A stretch of 64,000 bases of DNA from Thalassospira lucentensis (GCF_001613805.1 NZ_LPVY01000024.1:1-64000); one strand, 5' to 3'; positions 46,631-55,958 are shown, counted from the first letter of the stretch. A program made the numbers and translations. Notes: generated by a model not told the origin, from the sequence alone.

Positions 46631-47695
46631 TTGAAGACCGGGCATTCGGATCCGCAGTCAACAGACAGGCCAGTGGCGACTGATCTTGGCGATCAGGCGA
46701 TCGAGTGGCTTGTGATGCTGCAATCAGGCGATGCCACGGCGCGCGATCATGCGGCCTTTGCCGACTGGTGCGCGCAAAGCCCGGATCATGCCCGTGCCGC
46801 GGCAGAGGCCCGAAGCCTTTTTGCCGCCGTCGGTCAAACCGAAGCCGCGCAGCAATGGCAGGAAAATCCCGATATCCGGCACGAGATCGGCAGTTTCCAG
46901 TCACCCGCGCCGAAGGCCGCACCGATCCGCAGGCAACCTACTCTTCAACCGGCACGACACCGGGCAGTTTGGCTCCGGCCCAGACGCCTTGCCATGGCGG
47001 GGGCGATGGTCTGTGCCTTGATGCTGGCGGTGTTTGGCGGGGTGGAAGCAACCGGGCCGATCGCGCGCTGGACATCGGATTACAGTACGGCCATCGGGCA
47101 GCAGCGCGTGGTGACGCTTGCCGATGGGTCGGTTGCGCATATGAATACCGCATCGGCCTTTTCCGTTGATTTTTCCGGTCCGCGCCGCGAAATCCGCCTT
47201 GCAGCGGGTGAAGTGATTTTTGACGTGGCAAAGGATGCCGATCATCCATTCGTCGTTTCCGCCAATGGGGGGGCGGCGCGTGCGGTTGGCACGGTTTACG
47301 GGGTTCGGCTTGACGGGGACGCGGCGAATGTCACCGTGCGCGAAGGCATTGTCGAAGTCACCAGTGGCGATAGTGAACCGGTGCGGATCACGGTCGGGCA
47401 GCAGGTGCGTTATGATGGCAATGGCGGGCTGAAAAAGATCACGGATGCCGATCTTGCCGCCTATGGCAGCTGGCAGCGCGGTAAGCTGATTTTCAATCAG
47501 CGGACCCTTTCGGATGTGATGACGGAGTTGGAACGTTATCAGCCGGGCAGGATCGTTGTGGCGCGGGATGCGTTGCGCGGGCTTAAGGTTACGGGGGTGT
47601 TTGAAACCGCCGACCTTGATGCGATTTTCGCCTCCATCGAACAGACGACGTCGGCGCGTGTCACCCGGTTGCCGCTCCTGACCGTCATCTATTGA
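46631..47695 (+). CDS. FecR-like transmembrane anti-sigma/sensor protein
   Basis: A protein of up to 354 residues. The cytoplasmic N-terminus carries the FecR/DUF4880 pattern (AIEWLVMLQSGDATARDHAAFADWCAQSPDH), one membrane helix lies at about 118-140 (LAMAGAMVCALMLAVFGGV), and the periplasmic FecR domain covers about 160-270, with the STN-like C-terminal domain at about 285-350. It should relay the loaded state of the TonB receptor to the sigma factor. The start is a TTG at 46631; a GTG at 46673 is possible. Confidence 0.9.
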   Translation: MKTGHSDPQSTDRPVATDLGDQAIEWLVMLQSGDATARDHAAFADWCAQSPDHARAAAEARSLFAAVGQTEAAQQWQENPDIRHEIGSFQSPAPKAAPIRRQPTLQPARHRAVWLRPRRLAMAGAMVCALMLAVFGGVEATGPIARWTSDYSTAIGQQRVVTLADGSVAHMNTASAFSVDFSGPRREIRLAAGEVIFDVAKDADHPFVVSANGGAARAVGTVYGVRLDGDAANVTVREGIVEVTSGDSEPVRITVGQQVRYDGNGGLKKITDADLAAYGSWQRGKLIFNQRTLSDVMTELERYQPGRIVVARDALRGLKVTGVFETADLDAIFASIEQTTSARVTRLPLLTVIY

Positions 47696-47877
47696 TCTTC
47701 TGCCGGCGGCCAAATCCCCTGTTTTTTGGCCTTTTTCCTGTCTCTTTCCTGCTTCGGAAAATTTTTTGAATTTTTTACTGCAAATCACGTTAGGCGGTTT
47801 CGTCTCAGAAATAACAGCGAATGATTTCGGTTCTTAATTTCATTCGCATTGGGGTTTCTGACGAAAAGGCTTATGGA

Positions 47878-50355
47878 ATGAATACAAACGTTTGTGTGGT
47901 CCGGCGGATGATGCTGATGGGCTGGAAACGCCGTCTTGCGGTAACCACGGTGATTTCCGGCATCACGGCCATCGCACCGTTTTATGCGATGGCCGCCGAT
48001 ATTGCGCCATCGCGGGACAATGCCGAAATCGCACAGGCGAGCGTGATTGATTTCAACATCCCGGCACAGGACCTTGACCGGGCCCTGACCAGCCTTGCCG
48101 ATCAGGCAGGTGTGCGTCTGTTCTTCCCGTCCGGCGGGATTTCCGGGGTTCAGGCATCCTCCGTTCAGGGGGAAATGACGGTTGATCAGGCACTGGGGCA
48201 GCTTCTGAGCGGGACGGGTTACACCTGGCGCTTTACCGAGGATAACACGGTCACGATTGAACAGATTGCCGCCAGTGGTGAAACGGTTCTTGATCCTGTC
48301 CGGGTCGAAGCCAATGCGGTCACCGAAACCGCCGATGGGCCGGTGGACGGGTATGTCGCGACCCAGTCGCGTGCAGCAACCAAAACCGGAACGCCGATCC
48401 TTGAAACACCGCAAAGCATTAGCGTGGTGACCAAGGAGCAGATGGAAGATCAGGGATCGCAGACTGTGATGCAGGCGATGCGCTATACGCCCGGTGCCTT
48501 TACCGGACAGGTCGGTGCATCAAACCGGTACGATTACATTATCCTGCGTGGTCTGGTGGACCGCAGCATCGATAATATCTATCTCGATGGCCTGAAAACC
48601 ATGAGCGATGACTCGACCTATAGCTCGATGCAGATCGATCCCTATTTCGTCGAACGTGCTGACGTGGTCAAAGGCCCGGCATCGGTTCTTTATGGCCGCA
48701 GTTCGCCCGGTGGTCTGGTGGCACTATCAAGCAAGAAACCGCAATTCGAACAGCAGGGCGAAGTCGAACTTTCCTATGGCAGCCGCAATCAGCGCGGGGT
48801 CGGTTTTGATTTCACCGGTCCGCTGGACGAGGCGGGCAAGCTTGCCTATCGCGTTGTCGGCAAGGCCGATGCGTCTGATACCCAGTTTGAAGGCACCGAA
48901 GAAGAACGTTATGCCATTGCCCCGTCACTGACAGCCAATATCAGCGATGATACGCGCCTGACACTGTCGGGTTATTTCCAGAAAGACCCGGAAGGCGGCA
49001 CCCATAATGGCCTTCCGTCCGAAGGCACGCTTTTCCCGCGTAACGGCCAGTATATCTCAAACACTTTCTTTGACGGTGATCCGGCATTGGAAAGTTTCGA
49101 GCGCACCCAGAATATGGTCGGTTACGAGTTCGAACATGATTTCGACGATACCTGGACGGTGCGCCAGAATTTCCGCTTCCTTGATGCCGATGTGCATCTT
49201 GATCAGATCTATCAGACGGGCTGGAGCGGCACCTCAAACGAATTGACCCGTACCTATGGCGGTGGGGATGAAAGCCTTCGGGCCTTTACGGTGGATAACC
49301 AGGCCGAAGCCAATTTTGCCACGGGCGACATCGACCACACGGTTTTGATGGGCTTTGACTATCAGGATCGTAAAAGCGAAAACGAATGGCAGTTCCCCGC
49401 AGCATCGAACCTTGATGCCTTCAATCCTGTTTACGGCAATCCGGGGGTAACTCTTGGGGCGCCGACCAGCAGCAACAGCCGGTCTCTTGAACAGGCCGGG
49501 CTTTATGTCGAAGATCAACTGGCATATGAAAACTGGCGCTTCTCGCTGGGGCTTCGGCAGGATTGGCTGGAAACCAGCAACTTGGACCGTCTGACCAATG
49601 CTGAACAGAGCGAAGATCGCAGCAAGCTGACCAAACGGGGTGGTGTGCTTTACCTGTTTGATAACGGCATTGCGCCCTATTTCAATTATTCGGAATCCTT
49701 CAATCCCAGCCTGTCGAGTGACGCATCGGGCAAGCCGCTGGAACCGACCGAAGGCACGCAATATGAAGTCGGTGTAAAGTTCCAGCCCGAAGGCAGCAAA
49801 ACGATGCTGAGCGTGGCGGCATTCCATATCGAACAGGAAAATGCGGCAGTTTATAACAATACAACTTTTGCATGGGAACCGTCGGGAACGATTGAATCAC
49901 AGGGGATCGAACTGGAAGCCCGCAGTGACCTGACCGAGAATTTCAGTGTGCTGGCCGGTTATACCTATACCGACGCATCCTATGACGCGCCGGGTTCGGT
50001 CAAGGATGGTAACAGCCCGCAGCAGGTGCCGGAACATATGGTGTCGCTTTGGGGGCATTACCGCTTTGATCAGGGGGCGCTTGATGGGCTCGGCATCGGG
50101 GCGGGTATCCGCTATGTCGGTGAAACTGCCGCGAATGAGGCGAACACCCTTATGGTTCCGGACTACACACTGGTTGATGTCGTGCTGAACTATGATCTGG
50201 CACAGGTTGGCATGAACAATGCCGATTTCCGGCTGAACGTGAACAACCTGATGGACGAGGAATATGTCGCATCCTGCCTGATCACGCAGTGGTCGGATAA
50301 CTGCTACTATGGCGAGGAACGCACAATTCTGGCGACGCTACGCTATCGCTTCTGA
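47878..50355 (+). CDS. TonB-dependent siderophore receptor with STN signalling domain
   Basis: An 825-residue outer-membrane transporter. After a signal peptide ending AMA come the STN domain (about 35-95, FNIPAQDLDRALTSLADQAG), the plug (about 125-245, TPQSISVVTKEQMEDQGSQTVMQAMRYTPG, ILRGL) and a 22-strand barrel ending in Tyr-Arg-Phe. The STN domain marks it as a transducer that signals through FecR. It resembles FpvA/ferrichrome-type siderophore receptors; the ligand is unknown. The ATG at 47878 has AAAAGG upstream; an in-frame ATG at 47821 is less likely. Confidence 0.93.
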   Translation: MNTNVCVVRRMMLMGWKRRLAVTTVISGITAIAPFYAMAADIAPSRDNAEIAQASVIDFNIPAQDLDRALTSLADQAGVRLFFPSGGISGVQASSVQGEMTVDQALGQLLSGTGYTWRFTEDNTVTIEQIAASGETVLDPVRVEANAVTETADGPVDGYVATQSRAATKTGTPILETPQSISVVTKEQMEDQGSQTVMQAMRYTPGAFTGQVGASNRYDYIILRGLVDRSIDNIYLDGLKTMSDDSTYSSMQIDPYFVERADVVKGPASVLYGRSSPGGLVALSSKKPQFEQQGEVELSYGSRNQRGVGFDFTGPLDEAGKLAYRVVGKADASDTQFEGTEEERYAIAPSLTANISDDTRLTLSGYFQKDPEGGTHNGLPSEGTLFPRNGQYISNTFFDGDPALESFERTQNMVGYEFEHDFDDTWTVRQNFRFLDADVHLDQIYQTGWSGTSNELTRTYGGGDESLRAFTVDNQAEANFATGDIDHTVLMGFDYQDRKSENEWQFPAASNLDAFNPVYGNPGVTLGAPTSSNSRSLEQAGLYVEDQLAYENWRFSLGLRQDWLETSNLDRLTNAEQSEDRSKLTKRGGVLYLFDNGIAPYFNYSESFNPSLSSDASGKPLEPTEGTQYEVGVKFQPEGSKTMLSVAAFHIEQENAAVYNNTTFAWEPSGTIESQGIELEARSDLTENFSVLAGYTYTDASYDAPGSVKDGNSPQQVPEHMVSLWGHYRFDQGALDGLGIGAGIRYVGETAANEANTLMVPDYTLVDVVLNYDLAQVGMNNADFRLNVNNLMDEEYVASCLITQWSDNCYYGEERTILATLRYRF

Positions 50356-50374
50356 TTTCGCCCAGTGTCGACTT

Positions 50375-50404
50375 AAAGGCCGCAGCCATATGCTGCGGCC
50401 TTTT
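50375..50404 (+). terminator. Terminator after TonB receptor
   Basis: Perfect 11-bp stem AAAGGCCGCAG / CTGCGGCCTTT with short loop and T-run, 20 nt after the stop codon. Confidence 0.9.
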
Positions 50405-50467
50405 GCGTTTCGGTGACAAACCTATATAAGGCAGCACAGAGAGAGAAAACGACCCAGATGTTTTGCC

Positions 50468-51622
50468 ATGACGGTTGGTGCTGCGATAACCCTTGAAAGC
50501 CTTCAGGCCAAAGCCCGTGAAATCGGCTTTGATGTCTGTGGTGTGGCGCGCCCGCAGATTGACGAACGCAATCAGGCGCGGCTCGATGAATTTGTCGCCG
50601 CCGCCGAATATGGCACCATGGACTGGATGAACGACCCGGAACGGCTGCCGCGTCGTCGCGACCCGAAAATGCTGTGGCCGGATGTCAAATCCGTCATTGT
50701 TCTGGGTTCCAACTATGGCCCGGCGGAAAATCCGCTGACGCTTCTGGATCATCCCGACCGGGCGATGATTTCGGTCTATGCCAGAAATCGCGATTATCAT
50801 GACCTGATCAAGAAACGCCTGAAACAGCTTGCGCGCTGGATGATGGAACAGGCGCAGAAGTCCGGGGCAGGCGGGGAACAGGTCAAGGTATTTGTCGATA
50901 CCGCACCGGTGCTGGAAAAACCGTTGGGGCAGGCAGCCGGGATCGGCTGGCAGGGGAAACATACCAATCTTGTGTCGCGCGATTATGGCAGCTGGCTGTT
51001 TCTGGGCGAGGTGTTCACGACCCTTGAATTTGATCTGGCAGCGCCGGAAATCGATCATTGCGGGTCGTGCGCCAAATGCCTTTCGGCCTGTCCGACCGAT
51101 GCGTTTCCCGGCCCCTACAAGCTTGATGCGCGCAAATGCATTTCGTATCTGACGATCGAGCATGACGGGTTGATCCCGCCCCAGTTTCGACGCGCGATGG
51201 GGAACCGGATTTATGGCTGTGACGATTGTCTGGCGGTGTGCCCGTGGAACAAGTTTGCCAGCCGGACGCAGGAAATGGCCTTTATCCCGCGCGCCGAACT
51301 AACCGCGCCAAGGCTTGCCGATTTCCTTGATCTTGATGACGAGACATTTCGCAGTTTCTTTACCGGATCGCCGATCAAGCGGATCGGGCGGGCAAAGTTC
51401 CTGCGCAATGTCCTGACGGCGGTGGGCAATAGCGGGGCGGCGTATCTTGTGCCGCGTGTCGAGGGCCTTTTGACAGACGAAAGTCCGCTTGTGCGCGGGT
51501 CTGCCGTCTGGGCGCTGTCGCAATTGATGGATGACAGCGGGTTTGACGCTCTGCGATCCCGTCATGAACGCATGGAAAGCGATCCGGCGGTGCTGGCGGA
51601 ATGGGCGCGTGAGGCTTCCTGA
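50468..51622 (+). CDS. queG: Epoxyqueuosine reductase
   Basis: A 384-residue cobalamin- and Fe-S-dependent enzyme that reduces epoxyqueuosine to queuosine, the last step of Q synthesis. It has the N-terminal reductive-dehalogenase-like region (IGFDVCGVARP), VDTAPVLEKPLGQAAGIGWQGKHTNL, the two-cluster ferredoxin domain CGSCAKCLSACPTDAF and CDDCLAVCPWNKFA, and a C-terminal HEAT-like region (LVRGSAVWALSQL). It is part of the same pathway as the queA-tgt-queF operon 5 kb away, with the iron-uptake genes in between. Confidence 0.96.
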   Translation: MTVGAAITLESLQAKAREIGFDVCGVARPQIDERNQARLDEFVAAAEYGTMDWMNDPERLPRRRDPKMLWPDVKSVIVLGSNYGPAENPLTLLDHPDRAMISVYARNRDYHDLIKKRLKQLARWMMEQAQKSGAGGEQVKVFVDTAPVLEKPLGQAAGIGWQGKHTNLVSRDYGSWLFLGEVFTTLEFDLAAPEIDHCGSCAKCLSACPTDAFPGPYKLDARKCISYLTIEHDGLIPPQFRRAMGNRIYGCDDCLAVCPWNKFASRTQEMAFIPRAELTAPRLADFLDLDDETFRSFFTGSPIKRIGRAKFLRNVLTAVGNSGAAYLVPRVEGLLTDESPLVRGSAVWALSQLMDDSGFDALRSRHERMESDPAVLAEWAREAS

Positions 51623-51624
51623 TC

Positions 51625-52401
51625 CTACTCAAACGGTACCGTTTCATAATGATAACGCACATTGCCCGACGGATCGGCAAGCACGATACCGAACATCGGC
51701 TTTAACGGGGCGCGTTCAACCAGTTCTTCTTCCTTTTCATGACGCATGTCGAGAGGTTCGCCCTTCTGGCTGCTGCCACCGACATTGAACGGAATACCCT
51801 GCCAGATGCCGTTGCCGGGACGGTGGAGGTGGCCAAGGAAGATATGTCTGACTTGCGGATTGTCCTTGAGGATGGCGGCCAGTTCGGCGTCCGCATCCAT
51901 CCGGATCGAATCAAGGAACGGCAGGCCCATATCAAGCGGCGGGTGATGCATGAACAGAAAGGTCGGCAGATCGCGATGGCTGGCAAGTTCGCGTTTCAGC
52001 CAGTCAAGCCGGGCGTCGCACAATGTACCGTGATGGGCATCGGGCACGATGGTATCAAGCATCACAAACCGGATACCGCCGATTGTCTGGCCATGATTGA
52101 TAAAGCCGTTTTCATCGCGCGGCGTATCGGGAAAGGCAGCCAGCATCGGTTCGCGGATATCGTGATTGCCCGGGATCATGATAAACGGCATCGCAAGGGT
52201 CGCGAACAGTTCGACCGCATGGTCATATTGTTCGGGGCGGCCATGATGGGTGATGTCGCCGGTAATCACGCAGATCGCGGCATCGGCATGATATTCGTTG
52301 ATTTCGGCAATGACGGCACGCAGCGTTTCACCAGAATGCGGCGGACGCGAAAGATCATCATGGGCCAGCAGATGCGTATCTGAAAGATGTATGAATTTCA
52401 T
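51625..52401 (-). CDS. CpdA-like metallophosphodiesterase
   Basis: A 258-residue calcineurin-type phosphoesterase of the class III cyclic nucleotide phosphodiesterase family. The five metal motifs are intact: HLSDTHL, VITGDITHHG, MIPGNHD, FMHHPP and FLGHLHRPG. It may hydrolyse cAMP or other phosphodiesters in the cytosol. The gene ends 3 nt from the convergent queG stop codon. Confidence 0.9.
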   Translation of the reverse strand: MKFIHLSDTHLLAHDDLSRPPHSGETLRAVIAEINEYHADAAICVITGDITHHGRPEQYDHAVELFATLAMPFIMIPGNHDIREPMLAAFPDTPRDENGFINHGQTIGGIRFVMLDTIVPDAHHGTLCDARLDWLKRELASHRDLPTFLFMHHPPLDMGLPFLDSIRMDADAELAAILKDNPQVRHIFLGHLHRPGNGIWQGIPFNVGGSSQKGEPLDMRHEKEEELVERAPLKPMFGIVLADPSGNVRYHYETVPFE

Positions 52402-52479
52402 AGGGATGCCTTATCATGATCGGGTGACGCCACCGGCATGATGATCGAGTTGCCGAGGATTGGGAAGATATACAGGCCG

Positions 52480-52734
52480 ATGAGTAGCGACGTTCGCAAA
52501 AGATCTGTGACAATTGCCGGACACCGGACGAGTTTCTCGCTTGAAGATGCGTTCTGGTTCGAACTTCAGGGCATCGCCACACGGCGCGACATGGCCATTG
52601 CCGAACTGGTGGCCGAGGTTGACGAAGGCCGCGACGGCAACCTTTCAAGTGCCCTGCGGTTATATGTACTGGCGGATTTGCAGGGGCGGCTGGCTGAAAG
52701 TCCAGATACCCAAAATATTCCGGAAGATATCTGA
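52480..52734 (+). CDS. Ribbon-helix-helix protein (RHH_4 type)
   Basis: An 84-residue small protein with the RHH_4 pattern: VRKRSVTIAGHRTSFSLEDAFWFELQGIATRRDMAIAELVAEVDE, then a conserved L-S-S-A-L-R-L-Y-V-L stretch. RHH_4 proteins are likely DNA-binding dimers of unsettled role, common in alphaproteobacteria. The ATG at 52480 begins at the domain boundary; an ATG at 52438 is possible. Its stop codon shares one base with the start of the asparagine-synthase-like gene (TGATG), so the two are translationally coupled. Confidence 0.85.
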   Translation: MSSDVRKRSVTIAGHRTSFSLEDAFWFELQGIATRRDMAIAELVAEVDEGRDGNLSSALRLYVLADLQGRLAESPDTQNIPEDI

Positions 52735-54653
52735 TGTGCGGCTTGGCGGGGACGACGACGGTTGAGGACCGGGATCGTGTGTCTGTTGCCCTTCGTGCGC
52801 TTACCCATCGGGGACCTGATGATGAAGGGTGCTGGTCTGATCGCGCGGGTGCTGTAACGCTTGGCGTGCGTCGGCTGATCACAACCGATCCGGGGATGGC
52901 GGCAAACCAGCCCCTGATTTCACCCGATGGTCGGTTTGTCTTTGCTTTTAATGGTTATATCGCGGGGCATCGGCGGCTGATTTCTGGACTGCGTGACCAA
53001 GGACAGCAGGTTGAATGTGACAGTGATGCGGCGCTGTTTCTGACGGTTCTTGGTAATGCCCTGCGTGATGGTGGTGATCCTGCCAAAGCGCTTGCCGATC
53101 TTTCAGGGCAGTATGCCTTTGCGCTTTGGGATTGCGTCTTGCGGCAACTTTGGCTGGGGCGTGATCCGGTCGGGATAAAGCCGCTTTATTTTTCCGAATA
53201 TGGCAGCGGGAATGTGGCGTTTGGGTCCGAGTTCGCAGCCCTTCGTTGCATCGTACCGGCCATGCCGGACCAGAATGTTTTTCCGCATTATCTTGCCCAT
53301 CTGTTTGTGCCTGCACTGGCGACCGGCTTTGCCGATATCCGGCAGTTAAGGCCGGGAGAGCTGATTTGCTGGCAGGATGGCAAGATTGATAGCCGGATGA
53401 TCCGGCCAGCCGTTCGCCACCGAGCTGCTGGTGACAACACAGTTTCCGACTTGCGCCGGGCCATTCGCCAGTCGGTGGCGGATGCGATGGATGCGGATCG
53501 CGAAGTCGGGACGCTTTTGTCCGGTGGGATGGATAGCGGGGCGATTGCGGCGATGGCATCAGACGTTGCGCGCGAACGCGGGCAAAAGCCGCCGCCGGGA
53601 TTTGTCATGCAATTTGACAGTGCCGAGATGGATGAAACGCCGCGGGCACAGCAATTGGCAAAGCATCTGGGTATGGAGTTGCACATTGTTGCGGCACCTG
53701 ACAGACCAGAGGAAATTCTGGCGCATCTGAATGATGGCCTGCGGGCTTTTGGGTCGCCCTTTGGCAATCCGTCGGTTGTTTTGATGCAGGCATTGAGTGC
53801 GGTGGTATCAAGGCATGTGCCGATCTGCCTGGCCGGGGATGGCGGGGATGAGCTGTTTGGCGGTTATCCGCGCTATCGGGCGGCTGCGATGTTCGGCGCG
53901 TGGCAGTCTGTTCCGGATTTTATCCGACGCAAGATGGCAGGCAATATTGCCCGGTTGCTGCCGCGCGGGGGTGCGCGGTTTGTTCGGGGCGGGCAGGGGG
54001 ACGCACAAAGGGCGTTTCAATACTGGAATGATCGTTGCGGATTGGCGGAATTGGGCGCGCGGTTAGTGGTACCCGAGGATTTGCCGGACGGTGATTTGTG
54101 CGACCGGATGATGGCGTTTGACCGGCTGGTGACCTTGCCGGGCAATCAACTTGCCATGTCGGATAGATGCGGCATGGCGTACGGGCTGGAATACCGGGTG
54201 CCGTTACTTGGTCATGAGGTGATGGCAATTGCCGGGCGTGTTGCCGCACAGGGGCATCTGCGTGGCGGGGCGAAGTCGCTGTTGCGTGCGGCCATTGCGC
54301 CGATGATGCCGGATGGTTACCTGAGCGCAGCTAAAGTCGGGTTCAATCCGCCAGTATCGGACTGGCTGGCAAAACTTGGTGGCCTTTTGTGGGGGCGCGA
54401 GGCCCGGATTATCGAGATGCTGTTTGCCGATCTGCCAATAATGGATCGTACGCGGCAGGATTACTGGCGCAGCGCAACACGGCATGGCGAGCAGGATATG
54501 GCGCTTGGCCTTTGGGCGTTACTTGTCTGGCGGATTTGGCAGACACATCTTGCAACGGATCGCAGGGCAGAGATCAAGTATGCAAAAGGCAGCGTGGATG
54601 GATCGATAAAGGCGGCTGTTCAAGCAGAAACGTTGCCCGAGGCAGCGATGTGA
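52734..54653 (+). CDS. Divergent class II asparagine synthase-like amidotransferase
   Basis: A 639-residue protein with an N-terminal glutaminase domain (nucleophile Cys2, THRGPDDEG) and a C-terminal synthetase domain with the ATP PP-loop SGGMDSG (about 265) and GDGGDELFGGYPRY. In the glutaminase the usual NGEIYN loop reads NGYIAG (73-78), so the Glu that contacts glutamine is Tyr. The product may be an asparagine-like amide on an envelope or peptide substrate, as in AsnB relatives of polysaccharide and lasso-peptide loci. Composition looks slightly different from its neighbours. Confidence 0.85.
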   Translation: MCGLAGTTTVEDRDRVSVALRALTHRGPDDEGCWSDRAGAVTLGVRRLITTDPGMAANQPLISPDGRFVFAFNGYIAGHRRLISGLRDQGQQVECDSDAALFLTVLGNALRDGGDPAKALADLSGQYAFALWDCVLRQLWLGRDPVGIKPLYFSEYGSGNVAFGSEFAALRCIVPAMPDQNVFPHYLAHLFVPALATGFADIRQLRPGELICWQDGKIDSRMIRPAVRHRAAGDNTVSDLRRAIRQSVADAMDADREVGTLLSGGMDSGAIAAMASDVARERGQKPPPGFVMQFDSAEMDETPRAQQLAKHLGMELHIVAAPDRPEEILAHLNDGLRAFGSPFGNPSVVLMQALSAVVSRHVPICLAGDGGDELFGGYPRYRAAAMFGAWQSVPDFIRRKMAGNIARLLPRGGARFVRGGQGDAQRAFQYWNDRCGLAELGARLVVPEDLPDGDLCDRMMAFDRLVTLPGNQLAMSDRCGMAYGLEYRVPLLGHEVMAIAGRVAAQGHLRGGAKSLLRAAIAPMMPDGYLSAAKVGFNPPVSDWLAKLGGLLWGREARIIEMLFADLPIMDRTRQDYWRSATRHGEQDMALGLWALLVWRIWQTHLATDRRAEIKYAKGSVDGSIKAAVQAETLPEAAM

Positions 54654-54783
54654 AAATCGTGCATTTGATTTGGGCTTGGGATTCGGCTTGGGGCTCAGTC
54701 CTTAATTCTGCCTCTGCCTTAAGCTTAACCTCGGCCTCTGTAAGAGGTGTGGCCGGGGTGGCGAGTGTCGTCGTGAAGGCAGG

Positions 54784-55878
54784 TTATTGGGTTCTTTGCG
54801 GATTTCCCCAGCCGCGTGAACGGCGATAAAGGTTAAGTGCTGTCAGGGCCGTCGGTGCGAGTTGCACGACCTGGCGTGACAGAGCGAGGATGCGGCCTTC
54901 GTCGATATCGTCTTCTTCAAAGAAATTCTGCGTCGTTTCGCAAAGGTCGGAAAGCTGGCGCAGGCCAAAGGTGCCCGATGTGCTTTTAAGCACATGGACC
55001 TCGTCGCGCACGGTTGCGAGATCGTCGCTGGAAAGGGCGTTATCGATCTTGACCAGACGGGTCTGGGTTTCATTGATGAAAAGATCAATGCCGCAAGACG
55101 CCCCTTCGTCCCCGGCATCGGCATAAAGCTGTTCCAGCGTGCGGATATCAAGAACCGGGCTTGCTGGCGGGTCAAGCCGTTCCGGGCGGCTGAGGCGCGC
55201 GCCCTTGGAACGCAGCACGGGCGGCGGTGAAAGTCGCGCGGTTGGCGTCGCACCGTCCGGGGATCGGCTGATGAGGTCGCGAATGGTATCAAGAAGCTTG
55301 GTCCGCTGGATCGGCTTGTTGATGAATTCGTCCACGCCGGACTGACGCGCAATCACGTTCCAGTCGCGCGACTGGTGGGCGGAAAGGGCGATGATCGGGG
55401 TCTGGGCGACCGGGCCCTGCATGTGACGGATGCGGCGCGTTGTATGCAGGCCATCCATATCGGGCATTTCGACATCCATCAGGATCAGATCGGCAGTAAC
55501 CCCACGGCGCAGCATGTTCAGAACCGTCTGGCCGTTGGTGGCCTCGACAATGCCGTATCCTTCGGCCTGCAGGATGCGGCGTGCGACCATGCGGTTGCTT
55601 TCGCTGTCATCGGCGATGATGACGGTACCGATTTTGGAATCATTGGCCGATGCGGGGAGCTCAATCGGGTGGGTGAGCTTTGCCTGCGGTTTGACAAAGC
55701 AGACGGAAATCATCCCGCCATCGGCAAGCTCGGTCTCGGAAAACAGCAGGTCTTCTTCGGCGACGCCGGTAATCAGCTGTTCCCATGCGGGGTTCGCATA
55801 GATAATTCGTTCATTGCCGTCAAAAAGGGCGATGCCCGCAGTTGTCTGCGCCAGTGCATCGATCAGCTGATTATTCAT
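54784..55878 (-). CDS. PAS-receiver-Hpt signalling protein
   Basis: A 364-residue soluble protein. A short PAS-like N-terminus (ALAQTTAGIALFDGNERIIYANPAWEQL, about 6-40) is followed by a receiver domain (about 85-205, phospho-acceptor Asp in LILMDVEMPDMDG, conserved Lys in FINKPIQ) and a C-terminal Hpt domain whose phospho-His lies in VHVLKSTSGTFGL. There is no kinase or output domain, so it is probably an intermediate in a phosphorelay. The ATG at 55878 has AAGGTGG upstream. Divergent from the MurR/RpiR regulator. Confidence 0.87.
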   Translation of the reverse strand: MNNQLIDALAQTTAGIALFDGNERIIYANPAWEQLITGVAEEDLLFSETELADGGMISVCFVKPQAKLTHPIELPASANDSKIGTVIIADDSESNRMVARRILQAEGYGIVEATNGQTVLNMLRRGVTADLILMDVEMPDMDGLHTTRRIRHMQGPVAQTPIIALSAHQSRDWNVIARQSGVDEFINKPIQRTKLLDTIRDLISRSPDGATPTARLSPPPVLRSKGARLSRPERLDPPASPVLDIRTLEQLYADAGDEGASCGIDLFINETQTRLVKIDNALSSDDLATVRDEVHVLKSTSGTFGLRQLSDLCETTQNFFEEDDIDEGRILALSRQVVQLAPTALTALNLYRRSRGWGNPQRTQ

Positions 55879-55938
55879 TGGCCACCTTATCGATTCGGTG
55901 CCCAGTCCCGTATCGCGGGTATAGTTTTGTATCCTTAT

Positions 55939-55958
55939 ATGAAACGGGAGCGTTTCAT
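55939..55958. promoter_or_regulatory. Palindrome ATGAAACG-N4-CGTTTCAT
   Basis: A perfect 8-bp inverted repeat with spacer GGAG, between the PAS-receiver-Hpt gene and the MurR/RpiR gene. GAAA-N-TTTC palindromes are typical operators for MurR/RpiR regulators (family knowledge); assignment to this regulator is inference. Confidence 0.6.

Noticed and set aside
54650-54829. Short frame after the asparagine synthase starting VKIVHLIW
   Set aside because: The first residues resemble a glycosyltransferase start, but the rest is Ser/Ala-rich low complexity with no ribosome binding site. It could be a gene scrap, but this cannot be supported.
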